Under the pieces are notes generated by a model that was not told the DNA's origin, did no database searches, and saw nothing but the letters and a program-made list of their open reading frames with translations. The position numbers were made by a program, and so were the translations under genes. Of a DNA stretch of 64,000 nucleotides, positions 26,599 through 35,272 are shown piece by piece; position 1 is the first letter of the stretch; every line of letters starts with the position of its first letter. Source of the stretch: a bacterium (GTDB lineage: Bacteria; CAIWAD01); contig JAUXWS010000087.1 in NCBI GenBank assembly GCA_030685015.1, forward strand, positions 102,292-166,291. Direction: 5' to 3'.

Positions 26599-27291
26599 CT
26601 ACTCATCGGGGTCGTCCAGGTCCTCGGAAGGCGTCTCCGTTCCCGAGCCAGCGTCCACGCCGGCGCTAAACTGGTCCCGCACGTAGCCCAGCTCATGGTC
26701 CAGCTCGGCATTGCCCTCGATGGCCTCGGCGCCTGCAGCCGCGGCATCATCCGACGCGCCGGCGCCGGCCGCTTGATGTTCGAGCTGGGTCTTGATGGAT
26801 TCGTACTCGGTGAGCACCAGGTGGACGGGAATCCAGTCGAAGGTTCCGTCCTCGTCCGCCGTCAGCTCCTGGATGAAGACCTGGCGGATCCCGATCAGGT
26901 CGGTCAGGGGCGAGACGATCTCCACGGCCTTGGGCAGGCTGGCACGCCCGTCGCGGAACAGGCGCTGCAGGACGCGCAGACGCTCCAGGGCCGGCTGGAT
27001 CAGCGTGCCGTCCAGGCCCTCCTCGTCACAGACCTCCAGCTCCACGGTGATCTCGGCGGGCTCGTAACCTGTCACGTGGCGGACCTTGCCGCTTTTCTTG
27101 GGGATGGAGATCTCGTCGACCTTGATGGCCTGCTTGACGGTCATGGCCTTGGGCGGCACGATGAAGGTCAGGCCGCCCAGCATGAAGGGGATTTCCGCGA
27201 GGTTGCGCAGCGACGAGCCTGCTGCCGTGGCCTCTTGTAGCAGCTGTTCTTCCGCTGTGGGCGGGCCCGCCTGATTCGGATCAGTTGGCAT
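26599..27291 (-). CDS. Tail protein between tape measure and hub, unknown
   Basis: A 230-aa protein. The N-terminal 170 residues are mixed alpha/beta (FMLGGLTFIVPPKAMTVKQA; DWIPVHLVLTEYESIKTQLE), and the tail from about 170 is acidic and Ala-rich. Location suggests the gpU/gpX or LysM-adaptor position that links the tape measure to the baseplate, but no motif confirms this. It overlaps the tape-measure gene by 11 bases. Confidence 0.65.
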   Translation of the reverse strand: MPTDPNQAGPPTAEEQLLQEATAAGSSLRNLAEIPFMLGGLTFIVPPKAMTVKQAIKVDEISIPKKSGKVRHVTGYEPAEITVELEVCDEEGLDGTLIQPALERLRVLQRLFRDGRASLPKAVEIVSPLTDLIGIRQVFIQELTADEDGTFDWIPVHLVLTEYESIKTQLEHQAAGAGASDDAAAAGAEAIEGNAELDHELGYVRDQFSAGVDAGSGTETPSEDLDDPDE

Positions 27292-30046
27292 ACTGCAGGC
27301 CCTCCAATCCGTCCTCCTGTCCCGCCGCGCTGCGCAAGGCCTCCATCACCTGGTCCCGGATGGAGGTGGCCGGCGTGTTCGGGCCCGCCGTCACCTCGAT
27401 CTTCGAGACCGTGATGCTGCGGTCGACGTTGGCGGTTTGGCTGCGATGGGTGATGGCCTTGGCCGGTTGCGAGCCGACACCCGCCCGGGCGGGTCTGAGC
27501 GGGCCTTGGCCTGCCGTCAATCCAGCGCCCGCTGCCGCCGCCAGGCGCCCGCCCCGGGGCGCGACGGCCATGGCCGCCTCAAGCCCCGAAGGCGCCGCCA
27601 TGGAGGTCATGGTGGACGTGGCCGCCTTCGGATCCCGTTTGAAGACGCCCTTGACAGCGGATGCCGCGCCCGTGAGATCCTCGCCCATGCCGGTTCCCGT
27701 CTTGAGCTTGGGGATGAGGGGAATCTCGACGCCCGGGATCAGGTTGATGGTTTCGATGAGGCCATTGATCAGGCCAATGACGCCGTTGATCCCCGACTTG
27801 AAGCCGTCCCACATGCCGTCGAGGAAGTTTCGGACCGGCTCGAAGCGCTGGTACAAGACCTTGATCAGGGTGATCGGCCAAAACATGGCCTTGACCGCCA
27901 TCTTCACGCCCCAGAGGAATCCGTCCCAGAGCGTGTTCAGCAGATTCCGGAAGCCCTCGCTGTGCTGGTAGGCGTAGACGATGCCCGCCGTCAAGAGGGC
28001 CAAGAGGCCAACCACGATGCCGATGGGGTTGGCGGAGAGGGCCGCGTTGAGCAGCCACTGGATTCCCGCCCAGATCTTGGACACGACCGCCACGGCCACG
28101 ATCTGGGCGTTCAGCAGGATGGCGCTGCGCGCATTCCACAGGTAGGCCGCGCCCGCCCGCATCGCCGCCACGCGCGCCACCAGGAAGCCCGCCGCTGCCC
28201 GCACGCCGCCGATCGCGGCGCGCGCGCCCGCCAGCATCGTCTGGGTGGCGAAGGTCCACACGGCAGCAATGGCGGGGGCGATGAGCGGCCACGCGAAGGC
28301 GCCCAGGGCGACGAACAAGAGGCCGCTGACGATCGGGTTGGCCTGGATCCAGTTCCAGGCGCGTAGGATGGTCCCGACCATGAAGCCCAATCCCCAGGCC
28401 ACCATGCCGGCGAAGAACAGGATGGGCGAGATGCCGCTCATGGCGCCCTGGTACCAGCCGGTCAGAAAGCGCCAGAACGCGCCCAGGGTGGCGTCGAAAA
28501 CCGTGGCGATGCCCTGGCCCATGGCCTTCACGCCGCCCCAGATGGCGAAGACCACGGGTTTGATGGCAAACCAGACCTCTTCGACCGTGTCGCGGAAGCC
28601 CAGGAAATTGGTGTCCCAGGCCTTCACGATGGCGTAGAGGGCCAGGCCCACCAGTGCGAAGGGCGCGATCATATTCAGCGCGCCCAGGCCCAGGGCCTTC
28701 AGGCTGGCGGTCAGCGGCACGGCCGCCGAGTTCGTCACGCCCAACGAGAAGGCGATCTGCCCAAGCTTGGCGGGGAGCTGCAGGGCCAAGGCGCCCAGGT
28801 GCAGGAAGCCGCCGCCCACCAGTAGCAGGGCCCCGCCCAGGATCAGTCCCACGGCCGCCACGAAGGCGATGCCCGCCGCCACCTTGGTCAGGACCGGGTG
28901 CGCACGCAGCCAGCCGAAGATGGCGTCGGCCACGCCCTTGATCGCGCCCATGAGCTGCAGGGTCATGGGCATCAGCGCCCCACCAATCGTCATGCTGACG
29001 CCGCTCATGGCCGCCTTCATGAGCTTCCACTGGCCCGTCGGCGTGTCCATGATGCGCTTCTCGAACTTGGCCGTGGCGCTGGAGGCCTTCGTGATGTCGC
29101 CGCGCATGCCCATCAGCTCATCGCGCGAGCTGGACAAGAGGATGTTGAAGACCTTGATGCCCTCGGCGCCGAAGATGTCCGTCAGGGTGGTGTTCTTCTT
29201 CTCCTCGGACAGGGTGCCGAGCTTGGCCTTCAGCTCGCCAAAGACCTCGATGAAGTCCCGCGTCTTGCCCGTGACCTTGTCGTAGACGTTGACGCCCAGC
29301 GCCTTGCGCACCTTGCCCGCCTGGGTGTAGAGCTTGGTCATGGTCATGGAAAGCCGCGTGCCGGCGCGCGCGCCCACCTCGTTCCGGTTGGCCAAGACGC
29401 CCAGCACGGCCAGGTTGGTCCCAATGGACTGCCCAAACGTGGCCGAGGTCGAGGCCGTGTTGAGCATCGACTCCTGCAGGTCGCCGAACTTCAGGTTGGA
29501 ACGGTTCATGGCCACGGTCATCATGTCGCTCAGGGTCGTGGCTTGGGACAAGGGCTTCTTGTAGGCGTTGAGCGTGCCGACGAGGAGCGCGCCGGCGTCG
29601 GCCATGGCCACCTGCTGGCCCGTGGCGAAGGAGATCGTGTCGGCCATAATGCCGGTCTTGTTGGCCACGTCCACGGCAGTGAGACCCATGGACGCCAGCT
29701 CGCCCTGGCCCTCCGCCACCTGCTGGGCCGTGAAGGCCGTCTTGGCGCCCAGATACATGGCCGTGTCACCGATGGCCTGGACCTGTTTGTCCGAGGCCTC
29801 CGCGATGCCGCCGACCCGCGCGATCTCCGTCTGGAATTTTCCCATCTGCAGAATGGGCATGGCTAGGCTGGCCGCGATGCCGGCGCCCACCAGCATGGTC
29901 TTCAGGCCGGCCTTCTTCACGCGCTCGCTGGCCTGCTCGAAGTTGCCCGCGAACTTATCCAGGCGCTTGGACGCCGCCGTGAAGGCCGAGAGGTTGCTCG
30001 TCCCGAAGACGCTGATCGTGATGGCGCTGGTGAAGCCGGTCATCAT
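27281..30046 (-). CDS. Tail tape measure protein
   Basis: A 921-aa protein. The N-terminus is coiled coil, the middle carries a TP901-type core (VGGIAEASDKQVQAIGDTAM; ASMGLTAVDVANKTGIMADT; NRNEVGARAGTRLSMTMTKL), and residues about 385-720 contain many hydrophobic helices. It sets tail length and is ejected into the cell envelope. The start ATG ATG at 30046 follows the GT ORF stop by 12 bases, and the gene lies next to the chaperone genes as in most tailed phages. Confidence 0.93.
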   Translation of the reverse strand: MMTGFTSAITISVFGTSNLSAFTAASKRLDKFAGNFEQASERVKKAGLKTMLVGAGIAASLAMPILQMGKFQTEIARVGGIAEASDKQVQAIGDTAMYLGAKTAFTAQQVAEGQGELASMGLTAVDVANKTGIMADTISFATGQQVAMADAGALLVGTLNAYKKPLSQATTLSDMMTVAMNRSNLKFGDLQESMLNTASTSATFGQSIGTNLAVLGVLANRNEVGARAGTRLSMTMTKLYTQAGKVRKALGVNVYDKVTGKTRDFIEVFGELKAKLGTLSEEKKNTTLTDIFGAEGIKVFNILLSSSRDELMGMRGDITKASSATAKFEKRIMDTPTGQWKLMKAAMSGVSMTIGGALMPMTLQLMGAIKGVADAIFGWLRAHPVLTKVAAGIAFVAAVGLILGGALLLVGGGFLHLGALALQLPAKLGQIAFSLGVTNSAAVPLTASLKALGLGALNMIAPFALVGLALYAIVKAWDTNFLGFRDTVEEVWFAIKPVVFAIWGGVKAMGQGIATVFDATLGAFWRFLTGWYQGAMSGISPILFFAGMVAWGLGFMVGTILRAWNWIQANPIVSGLLFVALGAFAWPLIAPAIAAVWTFATQTMLAGARAAIGGVRAAAGFLVARVAAMRAGAAYLWNARSAILLNAQIVAVAVVSKIWAGIQWLLNAALSANPIGIVVGLLALLTAGIVYAYQHSEGFRNLLNTLWDGFLWGVKMAVKAMFWPITLIKVLYQRFEPVRNFLDGMWDGFKSGINGVIGLINGLIETINLIPGVEIPLIPKLKTGTGMGEDLTGAASAVKGVFKRDPKAATSTMTSMAAPSGLEAAMAVAPRGGRLAAAAGAGLTAGQGPLRPARAGVGSQPAKAITHRSQTANVDRSITVSKIEVTAGPNTPATSIRDQVMEALRSAAGQEDGLEGLQYAN

Positions 30047-30058
30047 CGAGGCGGGTTC

Positions 30059-30603
30059 CTATCGTTTGCGCCGGCTGGGCCGGCTGGTGGCCCGGTTCGC
30101 CTTCGCTTCCTGTTCGCCCAACCATTCCGCCGCGACCTGCAGTTCGACGACTTCCTCGAAGGGCGTGGCGTCCAGGACCTCGAAGGTGTAGGCGTGAAAG
30201 CGGTGGGCGATCACCGCACGCGCCTGGAGGTACCAGGCCCCCTCCAGGTCTGCGCGCGCCGCCCTTAGAGCTTTTTTACCGTGATCTCCTTCGAGTAGCC
30301 CAGCACCTCCTGGATCTTCTCGGAGAGGGCCGCGATCAAGCCCGGCTCCCAGGCACCACCCTGATTGTATTCCAGCTCCTGGGCGTCGATGGCCGGCGCG
30401 ACCACGAAGGTTCGGACGATGTCCAGGGCCAGGCGCTGCTCGTTTCCCTTGGCGCTCTTGGCCAGGCGACTGAACTCGTCCCAACTGGAACCGCGCACGA
30501 CGAAGCCGCGACCATCGGGCAATTCCAACTGGTAGAGGCTGGCCTTGGGGTACTTGGTTTTGAGGTCTTTGACGACCTCGGGAGTGACGACAAACGGGTC
30601 CAT
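30059..30603 (-). CDS. Tail assembly chaperone GT (programmed -1 frameshift product)
   Basis: Frame-shifted extension of the G-type chaperone. Ribosomes slipping back one base on A AAA AAG (30277-30271) read GCT CTA AGG instead of CTC TAA and continue for about 70 residues (KALRAARADLEGAWYLQARA to SRPSRRKR) to a TAG at 30059. The two-product arrangement just before the tape measure matches lambda G/GT and its equivalents. The T part lies in the minus frame that overlaps the end of the G part. Frameshift use is inferred from the site and from the lack of a start codon with a ribosome site for the T part. Confidence 0.8.
30265..30603 (-). CDS. Tail assembly chaperone, G-type
   Basis: A 112-aa protein starting MDPFVVTPEVVKDLKTKYPK at ATG 30603, with GGAGG ten bases upstream. 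It ends ITVKKL at the TAA (30267-30265) that lies just after the slippery heptamer. Its position between tail tube and tape measure, size and frameshift signal identify it as the short chaperone that coats the tape measure during tail assembly. The longer open frame to 30726 has no good start. Confidence 0.85.
   Translation of the reverse strand: MDPFVVTPEVVKDLKTKYPKASLYQLELPDGRGFVVRGSSWDEFSRLAKSAKGNEQRLALDIVRTFVVAPAIDAQELEYNQGGAWEPGLIAALSEKIQEVLGYSKEITVKKL
30271..30277 (-). promoter_or_regulatory. -1 ribosomal frameshift heptamer A AAA AAG
   Basis: In the zero frame the codons are GTA AAA AAG CTC TAA. The heptamer A AAA AAG is the classic X XXY YYZ slippery site, and the stop follows two codons later. 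An SD-like GAAGGAG lies about 12 bases upstream of the heptamer (within TCGAAGGAGATCACGG), which is a known stimulator of -1 shifting. Confidence 0.85.
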
Positions 30604-30689
30604 GAATCCTCCAGAGGGGAGTTGAGAGAGTCCGGGGCAGTGGCGCGGGCCCTGGAAGGCTGACGCGCCGCTGCCCCGTGCTGTGTGTG

Positions 30690-31151
30690 TTAGAAGCCAA
30701 GCATGCCCGTGGCGAAGCCCGAGCACTTGATGCTGATCGCCTCGGCGTCCTCGCTGTCGGAAATGCCGCCGTCGGTGTTCGTGATCTCCACGCCCGTGAA
30801 GGTCTTCGACAGCGCGCTGTTCAGACCCGGGTAGAAGAGCACGATGACCGCGTTCCTGCAGTCGCAGGGGTTGAGGTAGAGCTCGCCTGCCGCCAGGCTG
30901 CCGGCCGCCATGACGGTCTTCAGCTCAGCCAGGGAGATGAGGAGCTCGGTGATCTCGAAGTCGATCTCGTAGGTCGTGTGATTGCTCCGGACGACGCCAT
31001 GGGCGTCCGCGAAGCCCGCGCCGAAGACGGGCTTCTTGTCCCTGGAGATCTTCCAGTTGAAGTTGACGAGCCCGAAGACGGGCATGCCATTCAAGAGCAT
31101 CTTGACACTGTTGCCCGCGATGCCGTCGGCGAATCCCGGCGTGGGAGGCAT
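30690..31151 (-). CDS. Tail tube protein
   Basis: A 153-aa beta-rich protein immediately downstream of the sheath, the standard place for the inner tube of a contractile tail. Sequence features include a strand-rich centre (FNWKISRDKKPVFGAGFAD; TTYEIDFEITELLISLAELK) and no catalytic motif. The call is mainly positional. Confidence 0.8.
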   Translation of the reverse strand: MPPTPGFADGIAGNSVKMLLNGMPVFGLVNFNWKISRDKKPVFGAGFADAHGVVRSNHTTYEIDFEITELLISLAELKTVMAAGSLAAGELYLNPCDCRNAVIVLFYPGLNSALSKTFTGVEITNTDGGISDSEDAEAISIKCSGFATGMLGF

Positions 31152-31183
31152 GGTGGTTCTCCTTGTTAGCTACGGCTCTGGGC

Positions 31184-32578
31184 CTAGTCCAGGTAGACCT
31201 TCTCCAGGATGATCTCGAAGGCCTTCATGCTGTTGATGCTGATGTGCGCCTCGACCTCGCCCAGCGCCCGCATCTCGTCCGTCGAGGTGAGCTGCAGGTC
31301 GTAGTGGTCGATCTCGCCCTTTTGCGCCATCAGGGAAAGCGGCTGGCGCATGTCGGTCTCCATCAGGAGCAGGCCCTCGCCCGCCGAGTCGTTGGGCTTG
31401 CCCAGGTGCGGCAGGGCCGCCAGGCGGCAGGCCTTGCCCGCGGCGTAGGTGGCGCGCACCTTCTCGACACGGTTGTAGGCGCTCCCCTCCGGGCAGCGGT
31501 TGTCGCTGAGGCCGAAGATCAGCCCCAGGCCGGGCTCGTTGCGCATGTGAATCAGGTGCTCGGTCACGAGCAGGGTCTGCTGGCCGACGTTCCACTCGGG
31601 GCAGAGCTTGGAGACATTGGGCGCCGACTTGGCCAAGAGGCTCTCCTGGACCTTCAGCGCCGCCACCCGGCCCGCCACCGCACTGGTGATGCGGTTCCAG
31701 TAGACGGTCCCGGCCATGTCCGTGTAGCGCGCCTCGCCCACGGGGATGACGGCGTTCTGATCCGCCACCGTGGCGATCAGAGTCTGGATCGTCGTCACGT
31801 AGGTGCTGGTCTCGGCCGCCGTCGGCTTCAGCGGGTCGGCCACGACCATGCGCGGCACGTCCAGGAAGGCAAAGCGCTCGCCCAGGTTCGACGTCACCAT
31901 CGTGTTGCAGCTGGTGAGGATGGCCGCCCAGAGGGTCAGGGTGTCCGCGCCCACGAAATGCACCCAGTTGACGTCCGTGAAGTCCTCGCTGGCCGTGATG
32001 CCCGCCGTGTAGTCGCCGTTGGCCAGGGTCAGGCCATCGTTGCCGCCCGCCATGTTGGCCGCGGCCTTGGCCGCCACAAGCCCGCCGGCGCCGATGGTCG
32101 CCTTCACCAGGGACTGACCGGCGTTGATGGCCGCCACAAGGGCCGCGTTGGATGTCGCCGTGAAGGAATAGACCACGTCGGTGTCGGGGTCCACGATCTC
32201 GATCGTGCGATCAGCGCCGTTGGCCGTGATGGAGATGCTCACGCCGTTCCACCAGGTGCCCGGGTAGTAGCCATCCAGCGTGAAGGCCGTGCCGGTCGCG
32301 CCGGGAATGGACATGGTTGCCTTGGCCATGGCGCTGCCCGCCAGGCGCAAGGCGTAGATGACCGTGGAGCCCGCGTCCAGGCGCTCCAGGAGGGCCTGCA
32401 GCAAGGGCCCGCTCTTGAACAGGTCCAATGCGCTGCGCTTGTCCGAAATGATGTAGCGGGTCAGCTTGTCGCCGCCACCTGCCGCGCCGGCCACACACTC
32501 GATGGCCGTCGGCTTCTGGCTCATGCCCGCCTTGCCCGAGAAGTACTCGGTGTAGACGTCCTTGATGATCTTGCCCAC
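31184..32578 (-). CDS. Contractile tail sheath protein
   Basis: A 464-aa protein with GTG start at 32578 and GGGAGG upstream. The C-terminal segments (LAALPHLGKPNDSAGEGLLL; DHYDLQLTSTDEMRALGEVE; SINSMKAFEIILEKVYLD) form the conserved sheath core handshake strands, and a variable insertion lies at about 85-190. It places the phage among contractile-tailed viruses. Confidence 0.85.
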   Translation of the reverse strand: MGKIIKDVYTEYFSGKAGMSQKPTAIECVAGAAGGGDKLTRYIISDKRSALDLFKSGPLLQALLERLDAGSTVIYALRLAGSAMAKATMSIPGATGTAFTLDGYYPGTWWNGVSISITANGADRTIEIVDPDTDVVYSFTATSNAALVAAINAGQSLVKATIGAGGLVAAKAAANMAGGNDGLTLANGDYTAGITASEDFTDVNWVHFVGADTLTLWAAILTSCNTMVTSNLGERFAFLDVPRMVVADPLKPTAAETSTYVTTIQTLIATVADQNAVIPVGEARYTDMAGTVYWNRITSAVAGRVAALKVQESLLAKSAPNVSKLCPEWNVGQQTLLVTEHLIHMRNEPGLGLIFGLSDNRCPEGSAYNRVEKVRATYAAGKACRLAALPHLGKPNDSAGEGLLLMETDMRQPLSLMAQKGEIDHYDLQLTSTDEMRALGEVEAHISINSMKAFEIILEKVYLD

Positions 32579-32587
32579 GTTGCCTCC

Positions 32588-32824
32588 CTACTGCTTCTGC
32601 GCCGGAGCCGCGAGCCACGCGGTCACCAGGGCCTCGAACTCCACCGGATCCACCAGGGCCGTCCGGGTCAGCCCGTGCTCGGCCAGGACTCCGGCCGCCA
32701 CGGTTGCCGGGACCTTCAGCCGCTTGATCACCGTGGCCGCGCGCTGCTGCGTGAACTGGGCCGGAGCTCCTTGCCCGCCTCCGCTCACTTCCGTCCCTTC
32801 CTGGGGCTTGTCGCCTGCCTTCAT
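32588..32824 (-). CDS. Small phage protein with helix-hairpin region, unknown
   Basis: A 78-aa protein. The second half (VAAGVLAEHGLTRTALVDPV and EFEALVTAWLAAP) resembles the small HeH/LEM-type or head-tail helper proteins often found before the sheath gene. No firm family. Confidence 0.6.
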   Translation of the reverse strand: MKAGDKPQEGTEVSGGGQGAPAQFTQQRAATVIKRLKVPATVAAGVLAEHGLTRTALVDPVEFEALVTAWLAAPAQKQ

Positions 32825-32833
32825 GCTGGGCTC

Positions 32834-33385
32834 CTAGTTCAGTTCGATGCTCTGGGAATTCGTCTCGATCAGCGGCGCGCGCTGGACCTCGTCCACCACC
32901 ACTGCCCAGACCTCCACATCCAGCGTCCGCTGGGCCTCAAAGGGCACGCGTGTCAAGAGCGGGCCTTGGTCGCTTTCACCTAGGAAGCGAAGGCGCTCCA
33001 GGTGGACGGGCGTGCCGGTTACTTCATCCACCAGGTCCAAGGGCTGCCCGTTGGCGTGCCGGCGCAGGAACGCCTGCACGGTCTCGGACACCTTGTCCAG
33101 CACCGTCGTGCCGCTCTTGCCACTCATGGCCGCGCTGCGCAGCGTGAGGCGCAGGGTCAACCGGCGCGCCCAGGCCTTGTGATAGACCCACTCTTGGGCC
33201 CCTTCATCCCACTCCTTCACGTCGTAGCGTCCCGTCCCCTTGCCCTGCAGCCGCTCCGCCGTCTTGGTGACCATCAGGTAGGGCCAGGGCTCGCCCGCCT
33301 GCGTCCAGGCCAGCTCGTCCTTGAAGACGTGCAGGACAGGATTCAGCACCACCAGGTGCTCGGCGAAGGCGCGCTCCACGATCAT
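32834..33385 (-). CDS. Tail terminator/completion-like protein
   Basis: A 183-aa protein starting MIVERAFAEHLVVLNPVLHV. Its place after an HK97-gp10-like gene and before the sheath fits the tail terminator or neck protein. The longer frame to 33556 is rejected because ATG 33385 overlaps the preceding stop by ATGA. The role is inferred from order. Confidence 0.65.
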   Translation of the reverse strand: MIVERAFAEHLVVLNPVLHVFKDELAWTQAGEPWPYLMVTKTAERLQGKGTGRYDVKEWDEGAQEWVYHKAWARRLTLRLTLRSAAMSGKSGTTVLDKVSETVQAFLRRHANGQPLDLVDEVTGTPVHLERLRFLGESDQGPLLTRVPFEAQRTLDVEVWAVVVDEVQRAPLIETNSQSIELN

Positions 33386-33876
33386 GCCAGGTGCTTCTCC
33401 ACCGCTGCGAACGCCAAGTCCACCGCGTGCTGGACGGTCACCGGCGCCATGGCCACGCCCATCAGCCAGGCCGGCTGCATGAAGGGCTTGGGCTTGGGAT
33501 GCACGTAGAAATAGGTCCGGGATTCGCCCTGCGGGATCTTGTGGCGCACGAGCCATTCCCGCAGGCCCGGCACGTTCTCGACCTTGACGAAGTGCCCCAC
33601 CGTGCCGAACTCCACCGGCGCCGCGTACTCGCTGGGCGTGCCGACGAGAACGGTGAGCGGTCCCATCACCAGGATGTGGAGGGAGGCCCGCAGGGCGCCC
33701 AGGTCGATGGCGCCCTCATCCGTCAGGCTGCGCTTGGCCTGGGTCTGCACGACCTTGGCGATCTCCAGAATGGCCAGGGCCAAGCTGCGTGCCAGGACGG
33801 TGGGAAAGGCTGCCAGCAGCTTCTGCGTCTTGCCCAGCGCCTTCTTGTCCAGCAGCATGGTCACGCCGTCCAGCAT
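33382..33876 (-). CDS. Head-tail connector, HK97 gp10-like
   Basis: A 164-aa protein with the gp10-like layout: N-terminal helices (AILEIAKVVQTQAKRSL), then VGTPSEYAAPVEFGTVGHFV with the Y-A-x-x-x-E-F-G-T motif, then PFMQPAWLMG near the C-terminus. These proteins sit at the neck or tail completion ring. Confidence 0.8.
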   Translation of the reverse strand: MLDGVTMLLDKKALGKTQKLLAAFPTVLARSLALAILEIAKVVQTQAKRSLTDEGAIDLGALRASLHILVMGPLTVLVGTPSEYAAPVEFGTVGHFVKVENVPGLREWLVRHKIPQGESRTYFYVHPKPKPFMQPAWLMGVAMAPVTVQHAVDLAFAAVEKHLA

Positions 33877-34250
33877 CAGGCGCTCCCATGGAGCTGCTTG
33901 GTGGACAGCTCCAGATGCGTGACCGTGCCGAAGAGGTTCCGCGGCACGACGTCCTCCACCTGGTACTGGTGCCCACCGTGCGTGAACTCATCGCCCTCCA
34001 CCACCACCGTGGAAGGGCCCACCAGCACGAGCAGCTCGTGGCCCACTTGCAGCAAGTCTTCCGGTGCCTTGGCGGTCAGGACGGCCGGGACGGCCACGGG
34101 GGATCCAAACTCGGGAGCTGGATCCCCCGCGAAGCCGGAAGCGGGAGGTGTTTGGCGCTGGCAGAGCTGGATGACGTCGCCCGTCGATGCGAGCAGAAAC
34201 GCCACGTCCGTCAGGGCGAAGGCCGCCTCGGATGCTGTCAAATAGCTCAT
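33876..34250 (-). CDS. Head-closure/neck protein candidate
   Basis: A 124-aa, beta-rich protein (STVVVEGDEFTHGGHQYQVE; RNLFGTVTHLELS) in the position of head-closure proteins of the SPP1 gp16 or HK97 gp9 kind. It overlaps its neighbours by ATGA on one side and one base on the other. Only weak sequence support. Confidence 0.65.
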   Translation of the reverse strand: MSYLTASEAAFALTDVAFLLASTGDVIQLCQRQTPPASGFAGDPAPEFGSPVAVPAVLTAKAPEDLLQVGHELLVLVGPSTVVVEGDEFTHGGHQYQVEDVVPRNLFGTVTHLELSTKQLHGSA

Positions 34251-34702
34251 GCGGAAGCCGCGTCAGTGGAAACCACGGATCCGCGTTCAAAGAGCAAGGA
34301 TTTCAGCGCCGCCTGGCGGTCGCCCTCGCTGAGCTCCACCAGGCGCTGGTACTCGCCCTGCGCATGGGATAGAAGCTCGCGCCAGGCGCCGGCTGCCCGC
34401 GTCGTGTCGATCTCGATGGCGCCTGCCTTGAAGCTCGGGCGCCGGGCGGCCTTGGCGATCTCGATCCGGCAGCAGGTGGGCGTGGCGGCCAGGAGCAGGA
34501 GCTCCAGGTCCAGATCCGTGAGCGTTGGCGTGATCGTCTCCTGGTCCGCTTCGACCACGTAGGCCAGCTCGAAGTCCCGATTCATCAGGACCACGCCGCG
34601 CCGAAGGGCGTTCCGCAGCTGCTCGGTCGTCAGGTCGGCCTCCGCCGCCGCGACCAGCTCGCCGCGCAGCACCTGGATCAGCTGGGAGACCGTGGTCGCC
34701 AT
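34247..34702 (-). CDS. Head-tail connector (gp6-like) candidate
   Basis: A 151-aa mainly helical protein (VSQLIQVLRGELVAAAEADL; DLDLELLLLAATPTCCRIEI) downstream of capsid-region genes, as are adaptor proteins that bind the portal. The call is positional. Confidence 0.65.
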   Translation of the reverse strand: MATTVSQLIQVLRGELVAAAEADLTTEQLRNALRRGVVLMNRDFELAYVVEADQETITPTLTDLDLELLLLAATPTCCRIEIAKAARRPSFKAGAIEIDTTRAAGAWRELLSHAQGEYQRLVELSEGDRQAALKSLLFERGSVVSTDAASA

Positions 34703-34709
34703 GCGTCAC

Positions 34710-35198
34710 TTATCTCCGGCCGCCCGAGGACGTGCGAGTCCGCGTGCCAATCTTGGCCGCTGCCTTGGCGCCCATGGCCGGCGCCGGCGAAGCGGGAGGC
34801 GTGGCGTCATCCGCAAACGGATCGACCCCAGGTCCGGCATCGCCGCCTTCGCCCTCGCCTTCGCCGTCATCGTCGACATGCAGGATGGTCACGCCGCCCA
34901 GGCCGTCGTCGCCGGCGCCCGGGTTCGTGTCATCACCGTTCCCAGCGCCGCCAGTGGGATTGTCATCCCCGACAGCACCTTCACCGTCGCCATCCACGGC
35001 GCCCGTCTTGTCCACGCCATCCGCCGTCATGCCGAAGACGGACGTGAGCTCCGGGGCGTCGCCATCGACGATCTCCACCAGGTCCGTGCGCTCGGCCACG
35101 TCCGCCGGAACACCGTCCGGGAAGTGCGTGAAGCGATCGGGATGCAGCACATGCTCGCCGATCACTACGATCGAGCCGATGGCCTTCACCTTTTGCAT
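34710..35198 (-). CDS. Acidic, Gly/Asp-rich phage head-region protein
   Basis: A 162-aa protein. The first 45 residues (MQKVKAIGSIVVIGEHVLHP) look like a small domain, then a long low-complexity acidic linker (DGDGEGAVGDDNPTGGAG and similar) and a basic tail ending RTRTSSGGRR. ATG 35198 has AGGAGG upstream. Possibly a minor head or decoration protein. The function is not recognisable. Confidence 0.7.
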   Translation of the reverse strand: MQKVKAIGSIVVIGEHVLHPDRFTHFPDGVPADVAERTDLVEIVDGDAPELTSVFGMTADGVDKTGAVDGDGEGAVGDDNPTGGAGNGDDTNPGAGDDGLGGVTILHVDDDGEGEGEGGDAGPGVDPFADDATPPASPAPAMGAKAAAKIGTRTRTSSGGRR

Positions 35199-35272
35199 GA
35201 GTCCTCCTGTCCAGGGAAGAGAGAGAGCCGGCCAGGAAAACCCCGGCCGGCCACTGACCACGTCGATTCAGA

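Noticed and set aside
27437-29866. Plus-strand frames opposite the tape measure gene
   Set aside because: Shadows of the tape-measure codons. No start signals.
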